Assembly (NCBI GenBank): GCA_024235395.1
Contig: JACKMK010000004.1
Coordinates: 62,001 to 126,000, forward strand
DNA length: 64,000 nucleotides
Reading direction: 5' to 3'
Source: Chromatiaceae bacterium
GTDB taxonomy: Bacteria > Pseudomonadota > Gammaproteobacteria > Chromatiales > Chromatiaceae
A model generated the notes under the pieces. That model made no database searches, was not told the DNA's origin, and was given only the letters and a program-made list of their open reading frames with translations. A program made the position numbers and the translations under genes. Shown here piece after piece: positions 9,335-18,327 of this stretch; position 1 is the first letter of the stretch; every line of letters starts with the position of its first letter.

Positions 9335-9944
9335 CGGTGAGCTCCGTATTCACGATGCAGGCGGGAGGACTACCGATGCCCTCCCTGATATAGACCCGAA
9401 CGCCGCTACGGCACAAGTGCTGTGCGGTCTGGCGGAACACCTCCAACTGCGCCTCCACCAGTTCCAGACTCAGATTGCGGTCGACCGGGTGGCTGCCATG
9501 ACGCGCGCGTCGACTGCGTTGTTCAAACAGTACCTCGGCCGGCGGGAGCAGGAACTCAAAGACGTAGCGCTGCCGCCAGTTGACCGAAAGGAAATGCCGC
9601 TTGGGCGGCGGTATCAGGATCCTCGAAAGCTCCAACTCGGGATGCGGACTCGCCTGCAGCCATTCGGGGTCGATGACCGCCAGCGCTTTCTTGTATCCCA
9701 CGAACGGGAAACCCAGATGGATCTCGCGTGGACGGAACGCCAGCGCCTGGTCGGTCCACCACCGCGGCCGACTGAGGTCGAGATAGCCCTCCTCGGACCA
9801 CCCGCCCAGCTTTCGGATCAGGGTGCTCTTGCCCGCGCCTGGAGGTCCGGTGACCAACACGTGGCCGAACTTCACGTCCAGGGGGAACGGCAGCCCCTTC
9901 ATGTAGTGCAGTTCCGTACATATCCTTGTGACACATTCGTGCAT
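9327..9944 (-). CDS. P-loop ATPase/kinase-like protein
   Basis: About 205 residues with a Walker A motif GPPGAGKST at residues 33-41, preceded by the hydrophobic strand GHVLVT. The downstream order (LDLSRPRWW, a RILIPPPKRHF segment and an LLPPAEVLFEQRSRR region) resembles small nucleotide kinases or AAA-like NTPases, but no subfamily is clear. ATG codons at 9944 and 9902 are both possible; neither has a convincing ribosome site. The gene overlaps and precedes the FHA-phosphoesterase gene, so the two probably act together, perhaps as a kinase-phosphatase pair. Confidence 0.65.
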   Translation of the reverse strand: MHECVTRICTELHYMKGLPFPLDVKFGHVLVTGPPGAGKSTLIRKLGGWSEEGYLDLSRPRWWTDQALAFRPREIHLGFPFVGYKKALAVIDPEWLQASPHPELELSRILIPPPKRHFLSVNWRQRYVFEFLLPPAEVLFEQRSRRARHGSHPVDRNLSLELVEAQLEVFRQTAQHLCRSGVRVYIREGIGSPPACIVNTELTDG

Positions 9945-10038
9945 GGGGGCTTAGGGGCACCGGCGGAGACCGGCCAAATACTTCCTGGTTACGAAGGGGC
10001 CGGGATCCGCGGCAGCGGGTCCCGGGTTCCCCCGAAGG

Positions 10039-11304
10039 CTAGCCGAAAATGCCCTTGAACACGTAGAAGAATATCGCGGCCAGGATGCCGCCGGCCGGCA
10101 GTGTCACGACCCAGGAGATCACGATGTTGCCGATCACCCGCAGGTCGAGGGCCCCCAGCCCGCGTGCCAGCCCGACGCCCATCACCGCACCCACGGCGAT
10201 GTGAGTGGTCGATACCGGCAGGCCTGTCTTGGAGGCCAGCACCACGGTGGTCGCAGCCGCCAGCGTCGCGCAGTAGCCGCGGGTCGGCGTCAGCTCCGTG
10301 ATCTTGGTGCCGATGGTCTGCATCACCTTCCAGCCCATGGTGGCCAGACCGACCACGATGCCGGCACCGCCGAGGATCAGTATCCAGATCGGCAATGAGG
10401 CCTTCTGACCGACCTCGCCACCGCTTTGCACGATCGAGACCACCGCGGCCAGCGGCCCGATGCCGTTCGCGACATCGTTGGAGCCGTGAGCGAACGCCAT
10501 CGCACAGGCGGTGAAAATCATCATCGGCACGAAGGCCTTTTCGACGCTGGCATAATGGAACTCGCGTTCCGCCATCTCGTCCACCTTGACGCGGTTGATC
10601 ATCATCCTGCCGATCGCGGCAACGATCAGGCCGAAGACCACGGCGATGATGAAGCTTTCACCCATCGAAAATTCCAGCTTCAGGTGCTTCAGCCCCTTGA
10701 ACAGCGTGACAAGGCTGACGACGAAACCAACCAGGAACACGTAGAAGGGACCGTAGGTCTTTGCCTTGGCGAACGGGTTTTCCGCATTCAGGATCAGCTT
10801 GCGGATACTCATCATCAACACCAGCGCAATGACGCCACCGAGCAACGGTGAGACCACCCAGCTGGCGACGATCTGGCCGATTTTTCCCCACTGTACGGCA
10901 TCCATGCCGATGCCGGCGATCGCGAACCCGACGATCGCACCCACGATCGAGTGCGTCGTGGACACCGGCCAGCCGCGGTAGGACGCAATCATCAGCCAGA
11001 TGGCCGCTGCCAGCAGCGAGGCCAGCATTCCGTACACCAGCAATTCCGGCGAGCCGGTAATCGCCGAGGGATCGATGATGCCTTTTCGGATCGTCTTGGT
11101 CACGCTGCCGCCGGCGATGAAGGCACCGGCGAATTCAAAAACGGCGGCGATGATGATCGCCTGCTTCACCGTGATGGCGCCGGAGCCCACCGAGGTGCCC
11201 ATCGCGTTGGCGACATCGTTTGCGCCGATCCCCCAGGTCATGTAGAGACCGAAGATCACCGCCATGACCATGAAGATCATGCCGTATTCGGAGATGGTTT
11301 CCAT
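10039..11304 (-). CDS. pit: Pit-family inorganic phosphate permease
   Basis: A 421-residue polytopic membrane protein of the PiT (Pho4) family, low-affinity phosphate or metal-phosphate symporters. Both family signatures are present: GANDVANAMGTSVGSGAIT in the N-terminal repeat and AHGSNDVANGIGPLAAV in the C-terminal repeat. About ten hydrophobic segments flank a central charged loop. It lies 86 bases downstream of the DUF47 gene in the same direction, the usual Pit operon arrangement. It is complete and has no oddities. Confidence 0.93.
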   Translation of the reverse strand: METISEYGMIFMVMAVIFGLYMTWGIGANDVANAMGTSVGSGAITVKQAIIIAAVFEFAGAFIAGGSVTKTIRKGIIDPSAITGSPELLVYGMLASLLAAAIWLMIASYRGWPVSTTHSIVGAIVGFAIAGIGMDAVQWGKIGQIVASWVVSPLLGGVIALVLMMSIRKLILNAENPFAKAKTYGPFYVFLVGFVVSLVTLFKGLKHLKLEFSMGESFIIAVVFGLIVAAIGRMMINRVKVDEMAEREFHYASVEKAFVPMMIFTACAMAFAHGSNDVANGIGPLAAVVSIVQSGGEVGQKASLPIWILILGGAGIVVGLATMGWKVMQTIGTKITELTPTRGYCATLAAATTVVLASKTGLPVSTTHIAVGAVMGVGLARGLGALDLRVIGNIVISWVVTLPAGGILAAIFFYVFKGIFG

Positions 11305-11390
11305 AACTGTTACCTAGCCTTGTTTTTAGCACCCGCTGTGCGCGGGAGATGCGGGATGGTCTGCGGCATTCTCGAAGACACGGCCGACAC

Positions 11391-12071
11391 TCAGCGTGCG
11401 ATCAGCAATCGCAGCCGGTCGCCGACCTTTTCGGCATAGTCGGCCAGGTCGCCGATCCATTGGATCAGCTGGTACCAGAACATCACCGACACCGCTGACA
11501 TGCTGTCTTCCTGTGCGAACAGGCTGCGAGCCAGCTGCATGCCCATCTCGTCGGTTTCGTCCTCGATCTTGTTGAGGTCGGCCACCATCTCTTCGACCTG
11601 GCTCGCCTCGCGTCCCCTGAACCCCATCTCCACCAGTTCGTCGAGCTCTTCGATGATCTTGCCCGCGTGGTTGCAGGTGTCGACGCAGCGGTTGACCAGC
11701 GCCATCAATGGTTCCGCCATGCCCGGCGGCACCTCAAACCTGCGCTCGGTCAGCAGGCCGGCGATGTCCTGGGCGGTATCGGCGATCGAATCCTGCATTG
11801 CGAGCACGTCGAGCAGGTCGCGTCGATCGACAGGCATCAGCAGGCTCTTGGGGAGATGCCCACGCAGCTGGTTCTTGATCTCGTCGGCGGCCTGTTCCTT
11901 ATCGAAGATCACCGCCTTCTGGGCCTCGAGTTTCGCCCGATCGCCGTCCAGCAGCGCCTGGAAAAGCGCCGGTACCTCGGCCACGCATTCGACCACCACG
12001 CGCATGTGCGCCTGTATCGGCCGAAAAGGAGAGCGGCCGAAAAGGGCTGCAAACGGATTGGTCGACTTCAT
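11391..12071 (-). CDS. DUF47/TIGR00153 PhoU-like Pit accessory protein
   Basis: A 226-residue all-helical protein of the DUF47 family, normally encoded with Pit permeases and related to PhoU. It begins MKSTNPFAALFGRSPF and contains the family's EADEIKNQLRGHLP-like and DSIADTAQDIAG segments. I chose the ATG at 12071 because GGGAGG sits nine bases upstream; the in-frame ATG at 12080 directly abuts that ribosome site. Its likely role is gating or stabilising the adjacent permease. A TGTCATA half-site occurs about 180 bases upstream, too incomplete to call a Pho box. Confidence 0.9.
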   Translation of the reverse strand: MKSTNPFAALFGRSPFRPIQAHMRVVVECVAEVPALFQALLDGDRAKLEAQKAVIFDKEQAADEIKNQLRGHLPKSLLMPVDRRDLLDVLAMQDSIADTAQDIAGLLTERRFEVPPGMAEPLMALVNRCVDTCNHAGKIIEELDELVEMGFRGREASQVEEMVADLNKIEDETDEMGMQLARSLFAQEDSMSAVSVMFWYQLIQWIGDLADYAEKVGDRLRLLIAR

Positions 12072-12477
12072 GCTGTTCATCCTCCCGGGGGAAACCGAAG
12101 TTGAATATCTCCACCGCCCACACCGAATGGCGGGACGTGACAACAATCTGCTCTTCGAAATCTTCGCTTCGAATCGTGCTTCTATTTAAAAAAATGATCC
12201 CTCACGGGCCGTTAGGCAAGGCGCGCCGAGGCATCATTCGGCGTTTTTGTCATATTTCCGCAACTTTTCTGACATCGAACAAATTCGGTCCCTCGAGCAC
12301 CGAAATACCGGTCCGGCCGCATGCAAGACGAGTGCCTCATTTTCGGACGTTTCGTGGAGAAGTCGCCGAGAAGACGCGAGGTCGGAATACCGCGATCGAA
12401 GGCGGTGTCGTCACACGGCCCCGCCGTTGGTGTCCGGGGGACACCAAGACCCGCCGCGCGACCAGCGCAGTCGGTAG
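12072..12477. other. Intergenic region upstream of DUF47-pit
   Basis: This stretch of about 400 bases holds no convincing gene. It is more AT-rich than its surroundings at 12180-12300. On the minus strand a TAAATA -10-like box lies near 12187. TTGTCATA at 12247-12254 and the oppositely oriented TCTGACA near 12269 look like PhoB half-sites without the second direct repeat. It probably carries the promoter of DUF47-pit. Confidence 0.4.
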
Positions 12478-12942
12478 TCAGTAGTTCGCAAACAGCCGGT
12501 TGAGCCGGGTGCCCAGGCGCTCGAGCGTGGCCAGCAGGTGGTCATACTGGACCTTGTCCCGTGTAAACCCGGACCGGCCATCGACGCCCGTATCGCGGTA
12601 GGCCGACTCGTCCTGTCGAAGGTTCGTGAAGATCAGGTCGAGCCCGGCGATCGCCTGGCCCAATGCCTCCGCGTAGTCGGACAGCACCTGTTGCAACTCC
12701 CGGTCCCGGCCTTTCGTTGCTTCGTTGCGCGTCATGTCTTTGATCTGGAGCTTGAGCGTGACGAGTTCGTCCTGCAGTCCTTTCAATGACTGCGAGAACT
12801 CACCGTAGGCACGCTGGCGATGTCCGCGCAGTGCATCGATGATCAGTCGGAACGACGCAGCGCCGAACAGGGCATTGTGGATCGCGTGATAACGATGATG
12901 CACATCAGCCACCGCACACCCGATGTCAACGATGCCAGACAC
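12478..12942 (-). CDS. Hypothetical helical protein
   Basis: A 154-residue protein starting with GTG at 12942, four bases after the stop of the upstream membrane-protein gene, which suggests one operon. It is helical throughout. A long amphipathic region around residues 45-100 (FSQSLKGLQDELVTLK, QVLSDYAEALGQAIAGLDLIF) could be a helical bundle. No signal peptide or catalytic motif is visible and no family was recognised. Confidence 0.55.
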   Translation of the reverse strand: MSGIVDIGCAVADVHHRYHAIHNALFGAASFRLIIDALRGHRQRAYGEFSQSLKGLQDELVTLKLQIKDMTRNEATKGRDRELQQVLSDYAEALGQAIAGLDLIFTNLRQDESAYRDTGVDGRSGFTRDKVQYDHLLATLERLGTRLNRLFANY

Positions 12943-12945
12943 GTC

Positions 12946-13188
12946 TCAAGGTCCTTTCGGGTCTCTGCGCAGATGCGTTCGGTATTGGATCTTCAACCAG
13001 ATCCCCACGACCAGCAGGCCGAGGGCGATCGAAACCAGGATAGGGTCCAGCCTGCCGTCAATGAAGAACACGATCGCGAGGACGGCCACGCTGACCCAGA
13101 ACGCCATCACCGCCGCCACCCATCGCGTCTTCAGACTATTCCTTGCCCGCGTCCAGTCTGCCGACACGTCAGCATCGTTCTGTTTCAT
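12946..13188 (-). CDS. Small two-span membrane protein
   Basis: An 80-residue protein with a charged N-terminus and two hydrophobic helices, about residues 24-43 and 48-66, ending in a basic tail (YRTHLRRDPKGP). The ATG at 13188 follows GAGG by six bases. It is transcribed with the helical protein that begins four bases after its stop. The family is unknown. Confidence 0.6.
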   Translation of the reverse strand: MKQNDADVSADWTRARNSLKTRWVAAVMAFWVSVAVLAIVFFIDGRLDPILVSIALGLLVVGIWLKIQYRTHLRRDPKGP

Positions 13189-13308
13189 GCCATCCTCAAT
13201 ATCGCCGGGCGGGTGCGGGAGCCGGGAAACGGGACACCAATCAGGCCGTTCAACGTGACCTGCCGCTGCGGATCGGTTGTCGGAGGGCCGATATGCGGCC
13301 GGAATCCG

Positions 13309-13551
13309 CTACTTCAGCTCCTTGAGCGCCTTCAGGCCTTTCTTACGCTGTGCGCGAATGACCGCAAGATGCTTGCGTATCTTTTCCTTGTCACTTTTGT
13401 TCTTTTCCGCCTCGAGCTTGTGTACCAGTTTGCGCTTGCGCTTCTTCAGCTTCTGCAGGATGTCTTTGAGGGACTTCTTCTTGTCTCGGCGCTTCATCTT
13501 TTCCGCGCTGAGTATCTCCTCGGCCTTTTTCAACAGCTTGGGCGTTTTCAT
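13309..13551 (-). CDS. Lysine-rich coiled-coil protein
   Basis: An 80-residue, very basic protein, about one third lysine and arginine, with a regular heptad-like pattern over almost its whole length (KKSLKDILQKLKKRKRK, KLEAEKNKSDKEKIRKHL). It could bind nucleic acid or polyphosphate; this is a guess from charge only. The stop-to-start gap to the downstream Na/Pi cotransporter gene runs against the direction of transcription, so it lies just downstream of that gene and may share its transcript. No family was recognised. Confidence 0.6.
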   Translation of the reverse strand: MKTPKLLKKAEEILSAEKMKRRDKKKSLKDILQKLKKRKRKLVHKLEAEKNKSDKEKIRKHLAVIRAQRKKGLKALKELK

Positions 13552-13570
13552 AAGATATCGAGTCCCGCAT

Positions 13571-15382
13571 TCATGAATCGTGGTGTTCCAGCTCGGATCT
13601 CAACTCCTCGATCTCGTCTTCGGTGAGGGCCAGCTCCCGCTCGACTTCCCTCATCGAGGCATCTCCGGTGGCAAACAGCACTTCACCCATCTGTACCAGG
13701 TTCTTGGCGACATCGTAGGCATAGGTGGCGTCGTTCATCAATGAAGTCGCCATGGGGGCGGTGATCTTGTTGTCCCGAATGAGTTCTTCGAGGACGCCAT
13801 TGCGTGTGCTGTCCTGGTCTTCCATTTCCACCTTGAGCGTGTCGAATGACAGCACTGCCAGGGGATCCTCGGTATGCGCACGCACCTCGGCCAGATGACG
13901 CAGGACCTCGCCCAGCTGTATACGAATCTTGTTGTATTCGTCGCGAATGGCCGCGTTGTCCGACGCGACGTATCGCGCCAGGTTCTTGTGCATGTGCTTG
14001 GTGTCCTTTATCGCTTCGACCATGTCACGGCCGGCGGCGCGCAAAGCGAACAGCGTATTGGACTGCTCTTCGTTCATCGTCACTTGAGCCCTGCTGATGA
14101 AATTGACGATCTCGCTGTACAGTCCTTTGACGGTGGTGTTGTACTCGTCGTCCAGGTCGATGGCGATCGGCTTGCTGGTCCGCTTGACGACATCGGCGAG
14201 GTCCAGATCCGAAAGTATGTCTTTGCGGTGCAGGCTGAGGCCGTGCGCGATTATCGCGAACGCGTTGTCGTACAGACGCAGGGTCTCTTTCCTCACCGCC
14301 TCGATGGCCGTGTCCGGCAGCTCGATGACCGAGTCGTTGAGGTACATCGGCACTGCTGCGGCCGCCGCCTTCTCGGGCATCGTTCGCATCAGGAAACTCA
14401 CGAGGTGATTGATGAACGGCATCATCACCACGATGCCGATCGTGTTGAAGACACTGTGGAATACGGCGAGTTTCAGCGTGTAGTCGTCGTCGGCGATGCC
14501 CACCGACGAGCTGATCAGATTGACCCCCTGAGCGATCTGGTGGATGAACGCGATGGCGATCAGCGCGGTGACCATGTTGAAGATCAGGTGGGCCGCCGCC
14601 AGGCGCTTGCCCTGGATGTTCGAACTCATCGAGCCCAGGATGGCGGTGATCGTGGTGCCGATGTTGGCGCCGATCGCAAGCGCCAGGGCGTTTTCGTAGG
14701 TGACCTGCTGGGCAGCCAGGGCCGTGATGATGATCACCAGGGTCGCATGACTGGACTGCATGATCACCGTCGCCGCGACGCCGATCAGCGTGAACAGGAA
14801 TATGCCCGCATAGCCTTCCACCGCGAAGGCGGTCAGGTCGATGGTGTCGCGAAACGCCTCGAAGCCTTCCTTCATGTGATGGATGCCGAGGAACAGGAAG
14901 CCCAGCCCGGCCAGGACGTATCCCACACCCTTGAGGTTCTTCGAGCGTTGGAACACCAGGATGATGCCGAATACCAGCATGGGCATCGCATATGCCGATA
15001 TCTTGACCTTGAGCCCGAAGCCCGCGATCAGCCAGGCGCCGGTCGTGGTACCCAGATTCGCACCGAAGATGATCCCTATGCCGGCCGCCAGTCCGATCAG
15101 GCCGGCGCTGAGAAAGGAGATCGTGATGACGGATACCAGCGAACTCGACTGCATCAGCGTGGTGGTGACGACACCGAAGCTGAGCGACTTCCAGAGCCCC
15201 TCCGTGGTCTTGCGCAACAGCCGTTCGAGCAGGCCGCCGGTAAAGGCCTTGAAACCGTCTTCGAGCGCGAGCATGCCAAACAGGAAGATCGCGACCCCGG
15301 CGGATATCTCCTTGAAGTCCGGACTGATCCAGAAACCGTACGCGAGGATGGCGAGGATTGTCGGGAGTATTATCTTTTTCAT
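13571..15382 (-). CDS. Na/Pi cotransporter with C-terminal PhoU-like domain
   Basis: A 603-residue member of the NptA/PNaS family. The N-terminal 350 residues hold two inverted Na_Pi_cotrans repeats with the glutamine-serine signatures LMQSSSLVSV and IMQSSHATLV, and the paired GANLGTTTGAW and GANIGTTITAILGS segments. The last 230 residues are cytoplasmic helices of PhoU type (LRLYDNAFAIIAHGL, YSEIVNFISRAQ), as in many bacterial members. It would import phosphate using sodium. With the Pit system it makes a second phosphate carrier within 5 kb. The ATG at 15382 has only a weak ribosome site. Confidence 0.9.
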   Translation of the reverse strand: MKKIILPTILAILAYGFWISPDFKEISAGVAIFLFGMLALEDGFKAFTGGLLERLLRKTTEGLWKSLSFGVVTTTLMQSSSLVSVITISFLSAGLIGLAAGIGIIFGANLGTTTGAWLIAGFGLKVKISAYAMPMLVFGIILVFQRSKNLKGVGYVLAGLGFLFLGIHHMKEGFEAFRDTIDLTAFAVEGYAGIFLFTLIGVAATVIMQSSHATLVIIITALAAQQVTYENALALAIGANIGTTITAILGSMSSNIQGKRLAAAHLIFNMVTALIAIAFIHQIAQGVNLISSSVGIADDDYTLKLAVFHSVFNTIGIVVMMPFINHLVSFLMRTMPEKAAAAAVPMYLNDSVIELPDTAIEAVRKETLRLYDNAFAIIAHGLSLHRKDILSDLDLADVVKRTSKPIAIDLDDEYNTTVKGLYSEIVNFISRAQVTMNEEQSNTLFALRAAGRDMVEAIKDTKHMHKNLARYVASDNAAIRDEYNKIRIQLGEVLRHLAEVRAHTEDPLAVLSFDTLKVEMEDQDSTRNGVLEELIRDNKITAPMATSLMNDATYAYDVAKNLVQMGEVLFATGDASMREVERELALTEDEIEELRSELEHHDS

Positions 15383-15627
15383 AGCATCATGGGCGCCATC
15401 GCCAACAAGGAAGCTTGCACAACCAAAGGTATCCGTACCGCCGATCGTGTGTCCTCGTGCGGTGTCTCACGTCGCGTCCCGGATCGCCGCTTTCAGCGAC
15501 GAACTCGAAGATCTCGCCGAGGTATCGGCAGGTCGCGCACTCCAAGGAATGCTAGCACAGGCAAAGCGCAGGCCCGTCGACGCGTGTAACTCCCGGGTGA
15601 AGGCGCGGCCGATCGGCTTGGCGGTTG

Positions 15628-16899
15628 TCAATGAAACAGGTAGTCGCGGTCACATGGCCGGTAGTTGCTCACGACCCCCATCGCGTCCAGAAGGCCGAGT
15701 AGAAAAGCCGTCGCTGAGATGCGTCCCAAGCCACCGGCGATGCATGCAGACTCGTTGAATGCGGAGACCTGGTCACGCCGCCCGTTGGGTGCGATGGTAA
15801 ACGCCGGTACGGGGTCGCCGCAGTGGCGGCCGCGGTTGCTGTCGGTGGAATGATCGCCGGTGACCGCGATCGCGAGATCCGGGCGCCGCAACGCGTCGAG
15901 CATCCGGTCGACGCGTTCCAGGCAGGCTTTCTTGCCCAATGGATCGCGGTCGTGGGCGCAGATGTCCGGACCCTTGATGTGCAGGAAGACGAGGTCCCGA
16001 TGCTCGAGTTCGGCGAGTGCGGCGGCGAGCTTGCCCTCCAGGTCGGTGTGCGGCAGGGCGCTGAATCCCGGTTTGCGGACCGTGTGAAAGCCGAACAGCC
16101 GACCCAGTCCCTCCACGGTGCGTTCGCCGGCGATCACCGCAGCGTCAACCCCCAGTGAAGTCACGAGGTTGCGCAAAGGTGCCACGCTGCCGGGACTGCG
16201 CGTGATGATGCCTGTAGCGGGGAGCAGGCCGCGCGCCTCCCGATCGGCATTCACCGGATGTTCCACCAGCCGACGGTGTGCCTCCTCGACGAACCGGTTG
16301 ACTGCACGCGCTGTGCGCTGCGCCGCCTCGTCGGTAGCATCTGCAGCCGTTGCGGGCCTCACGCCCGCACTCATGCGGCCGCTACCCGGATCGGTATCCG
16401 AAACCGCGCTCGACAGGCCTGCGCCGCGCAGCAGGAGCACCGCACGGTGCTGGGTCGTCGGATACAGGCTGCCCGTGATCCCGTCACCGAGCGGGATATC
16501 ACGCAGCGCAGCCGCGAGATCTTCGGTCTGCTCGAGGATACGACCGCTGCGGCGGTCGCGGATCTGCAACCTGCCCTCCTGCGCTTCGAGGGTTGCGAAA
16601 TTGCAGCGAAACAGGACATCCCCCGGCTGCACCGGCAGGCCGATGCCCGCTGCCTCGACCGGACCCCGCGCAAGAACGGTCGCATCGGCGGGTGCCAGAC
16701 CCATCAGGACACCCGTTCCGATATGGGTGCCAACGGGGGCACCGGGTGAGAGTGGATCAATCATCCCGGCAACCCCGTCACGCGCCATTCGGTCGAGGAC
16801 CGGCAGCGACGCGGCCTCGAGCGGTGTCTGCCCCTGCAACTGCGGACAGCTGCGGTCGCCGACGCCGTCGAGAATAATCATCAGCCCCTTGTACTCCAC
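15628..16899 (-). CDS. apgM: Archaeal-type cofactor-independent phosphoglycerate mutase (ApgM)
   Basis: A 423-residue member of the ApgM branch of the alkaline-phosphatase superfamily, interconverting 3- and 2-phosphoglycerate. Visible motifs are MIILDGVGDRSCPQLQGQTPLEAA at the N-terminus with the metal aspartate, THIGTGVLMGL, HIKGPDICAHDRDPLGK and the C-terminal TGDHSTDSNRGRH metal site. I prefer the GTG at 16899: GGGGAGG lies five bases upstream and the protein then begins right at the catalytic strand; a TTG at 16935 is the alternative. The gene is 40 bases downstream of a 2-phosphoglycerate kinase gene, an unusual bacterial pairing. Confidence 0.9.
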   Translation of the reverse strand: MEYKGLMIILDGVGDRSCPQLQGQTPLEAASLPVLDRMARDGVAGMIDPLSPGAPVGTHIGTGVLMGLAPADATVLARGPVEAAGIGLPVQPGDVLFRCNFATLEAQEGRLQIRDRRSGRILEQTEDLAAALRDIPLGDGITGSLYPTTQHRAVLLLRGAGLSSAVSDTDPGSGRMSAGVRPATAADATDEAAQRTARAVNRFVEEAHRRLVEHPVNADREARGLLPATGIITRSPGSVAPLRNLVTSLGVDAAVIAGERTVEGLGRLFGFHTVRKPGFSALPHTDLEGKLAAALAELEHRDLVFLHIKGPDICAHDRDPLGKKACLERVDRMLDALRRPDLAIAVTGDHSTDSNRGRHCGDPVPAFTIAPNGRRDQVSAFNESACIAGGLGRISATAFLLGLLDAMGVVSNYRPCDRDYLFH

Positions 16900-16939
16900 C
16901 TCTACCTCCCCGGGATGCCTCTGTACCTTGCCCAAGATT

Positions 16940-18121
16940 CTAGGGAAACACCCGCTTCAACGTCGGCTCGAGCCTGACCGAGAGATGGTCACCGATGATC
17001 CGGAGGATCTCGGCAATCGTGCTCTCGCGATCGTCATTGACCACGATGGGGATCCCTTCCCTGTCGGCCTCGGACAACAGGTACGACTGCAGTTGCCAGA
17101 TGGCATCGAAGCTTTTCAGATAGCGCTGTGCGCGCCGCTGCATCGCGCTACTGCTGCGACCACGGATCCGCTTGCGCAACACCTCCTGTTTCAGGATAGC
17201 CAGCATGATCGGCACCACCACGATATCGTCGCTGTCGCGCAGCCGTTTCACTGTCGTCGCATCGATATGCACGCCCTCCAGCACCATCGAGACACGCTCG
17301 CGAACCGCCCGCTGGACCACCGCCTCGCAGGCCACCGCCAGCAGGCCGGTCTGGCCACGATACCCATTGGAGATCTGGTCCTCGAAGTCCGCGGCCCCGG
17401 CTGCGTCCGGCAAGGCGCGCCACGCATCGAATGATGACTGGTGGAGGATCGGAAGCAGGCGCTCGGGCATCATCATCCGCATGACCTCGCGCAACATGTC
17501 GGTCGATTGGGTGCGGAAGATATCGAGACGGCTCGCCAGTTCGGTCGCAAGCGTGCTCTTGCCGGTCCCTGCGGTGCCACCGATCAACAGCAGCAGCGGT
17601 GTACCGCTGCGCTTGAACCGGCGCCAGACCAGGTAGCGCTGTGCCGTTCCCCTGTCGATCTCCCGGGCCAGCATGCGATAAGTCAGGCGACCCAGATAGG
17701 ATTTGCTGATCTCCTCGCGCTGGCGGGCCAGGAGATGACGGCCGATCAGGCGGCTGAGGTAGCGCGCATCTTCCGGTGCCATGCCGCACAATTCCAGCGA
17801 CTTGCTGTGATCCTCGATCGAGTACGGCGCCAGATGCCCCTCTTCTCCGCGCACCGTGACGGTACCGGCACCCTCCGTCCGTGATTCATAGCGTTCGGCA
17901 ATGTCGTCCTTGTGATACCTGCGCAGTCGTTCCGCCACCAGGTCGCGCAACTTCCAGGTCTGGACCTCGGACACGTCACTCAAGGCATCGCGCACCTCGG
18001 AGGCGAGGTCGTAGGCCTCCTCGAAATCGAGGCCGATATCCTGCAGGGAACGCGTCAATATCCCCCTGAGAAAAGGGACCTTGGTTTCCTCATTGGAATC
18101 AATGACCAGGAGTTTTGCCAT
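16940..18121 (-). CDS. 2-phosphoglycerate kinase with N-terminal ATP-cone
   Basis: A 393-residue protein that matches archaeal 2-phosphoglycerate kinases, which make 2,3-bisphosphoglycerate from 2-phosphoglycerate and ATP on the way to cyclic 2,3-diphosphoglycerate. The N-terminal ~100 residues form an ATP-cone-like regulatory domain (VPFLRGILTRSLQDIGLDFEEA). The kinase part starts with IGGTAGTGKST (P-loop, residues 181-190) and includes TQSTDMLREVMR and VLEGVHIDATTVK. ATG at 18121 and GTG at 18136 are both possible starts. Its product in this organism is uncertain; ApgM downstream ties it to phosphoglycerate metabolism. Confidence 0.85.
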   Translation of the reverse strand: MAKLLVIDSNEETKVPFLRGILTRSLQDIGLDFEEAYDLASEVRDALSDVSEVQTWKLRDLVAERLRRYHKDDIAERYESRTEGAGTVTVRGEEGHLAPYSIEDHSKSLELCGMAPEDARYLSRLIGRHLLARQREEISKSYLGRLTYRMLAREIDRGTAQRYLVWRRFKRSGTPLLLLIGGTAGTGKSTLATELASRLDIFRTQSTDMLREVMRMMMPERLLPILHQSSFDAWRALPDAAGAADFEDQISNGYRGQTGLLAVACEAVVQRAVRERVSMVLEGVHIDATTVKRLRDSDDIVVVPIMLAILKQEVLRKRIRGRSSSAMQRRAQRYLKSFDAIWQLQSYLLSEADREGIPIVVNDDRESTIAEILRIIGDHLSVRLEPTLKRVFP

Positions 18122-18327
18122 AGGGTTCGCGCCCACGCCCTTTCAGTCGATCGAAGTCGGAGGGCATCGCCACCCCCACGGTTAACTTTAGTTTGTCGGC
18201 GGCACATCGAGCAGCCCTTCCGATCACAAATCCTGCATCAGTGGCATCCGCGGCGCGACAGCGAACGACAGGTGTGAATGCGCCCGCCGCGTCGCCGTTG
18301 GTCTGCAGGGGATTGCGGGGCGTTCTC

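Noticed and set aside
1263..12264. Pho boxes before btaA (CTGTCAC at 1263) and DUF47-pit (TTGTCATA at 12247)
   Set aside because: Only single half-sites; the second direct repeat 11 bases on is missing in both places.
13874..15589. Plus-strand frame opposite the Na/Pi cotransporter
   Set aside because: Highly charged H/R/D/Q-rich text typical of antisense frames; the minus-strand gene has both cotransporter repeats.
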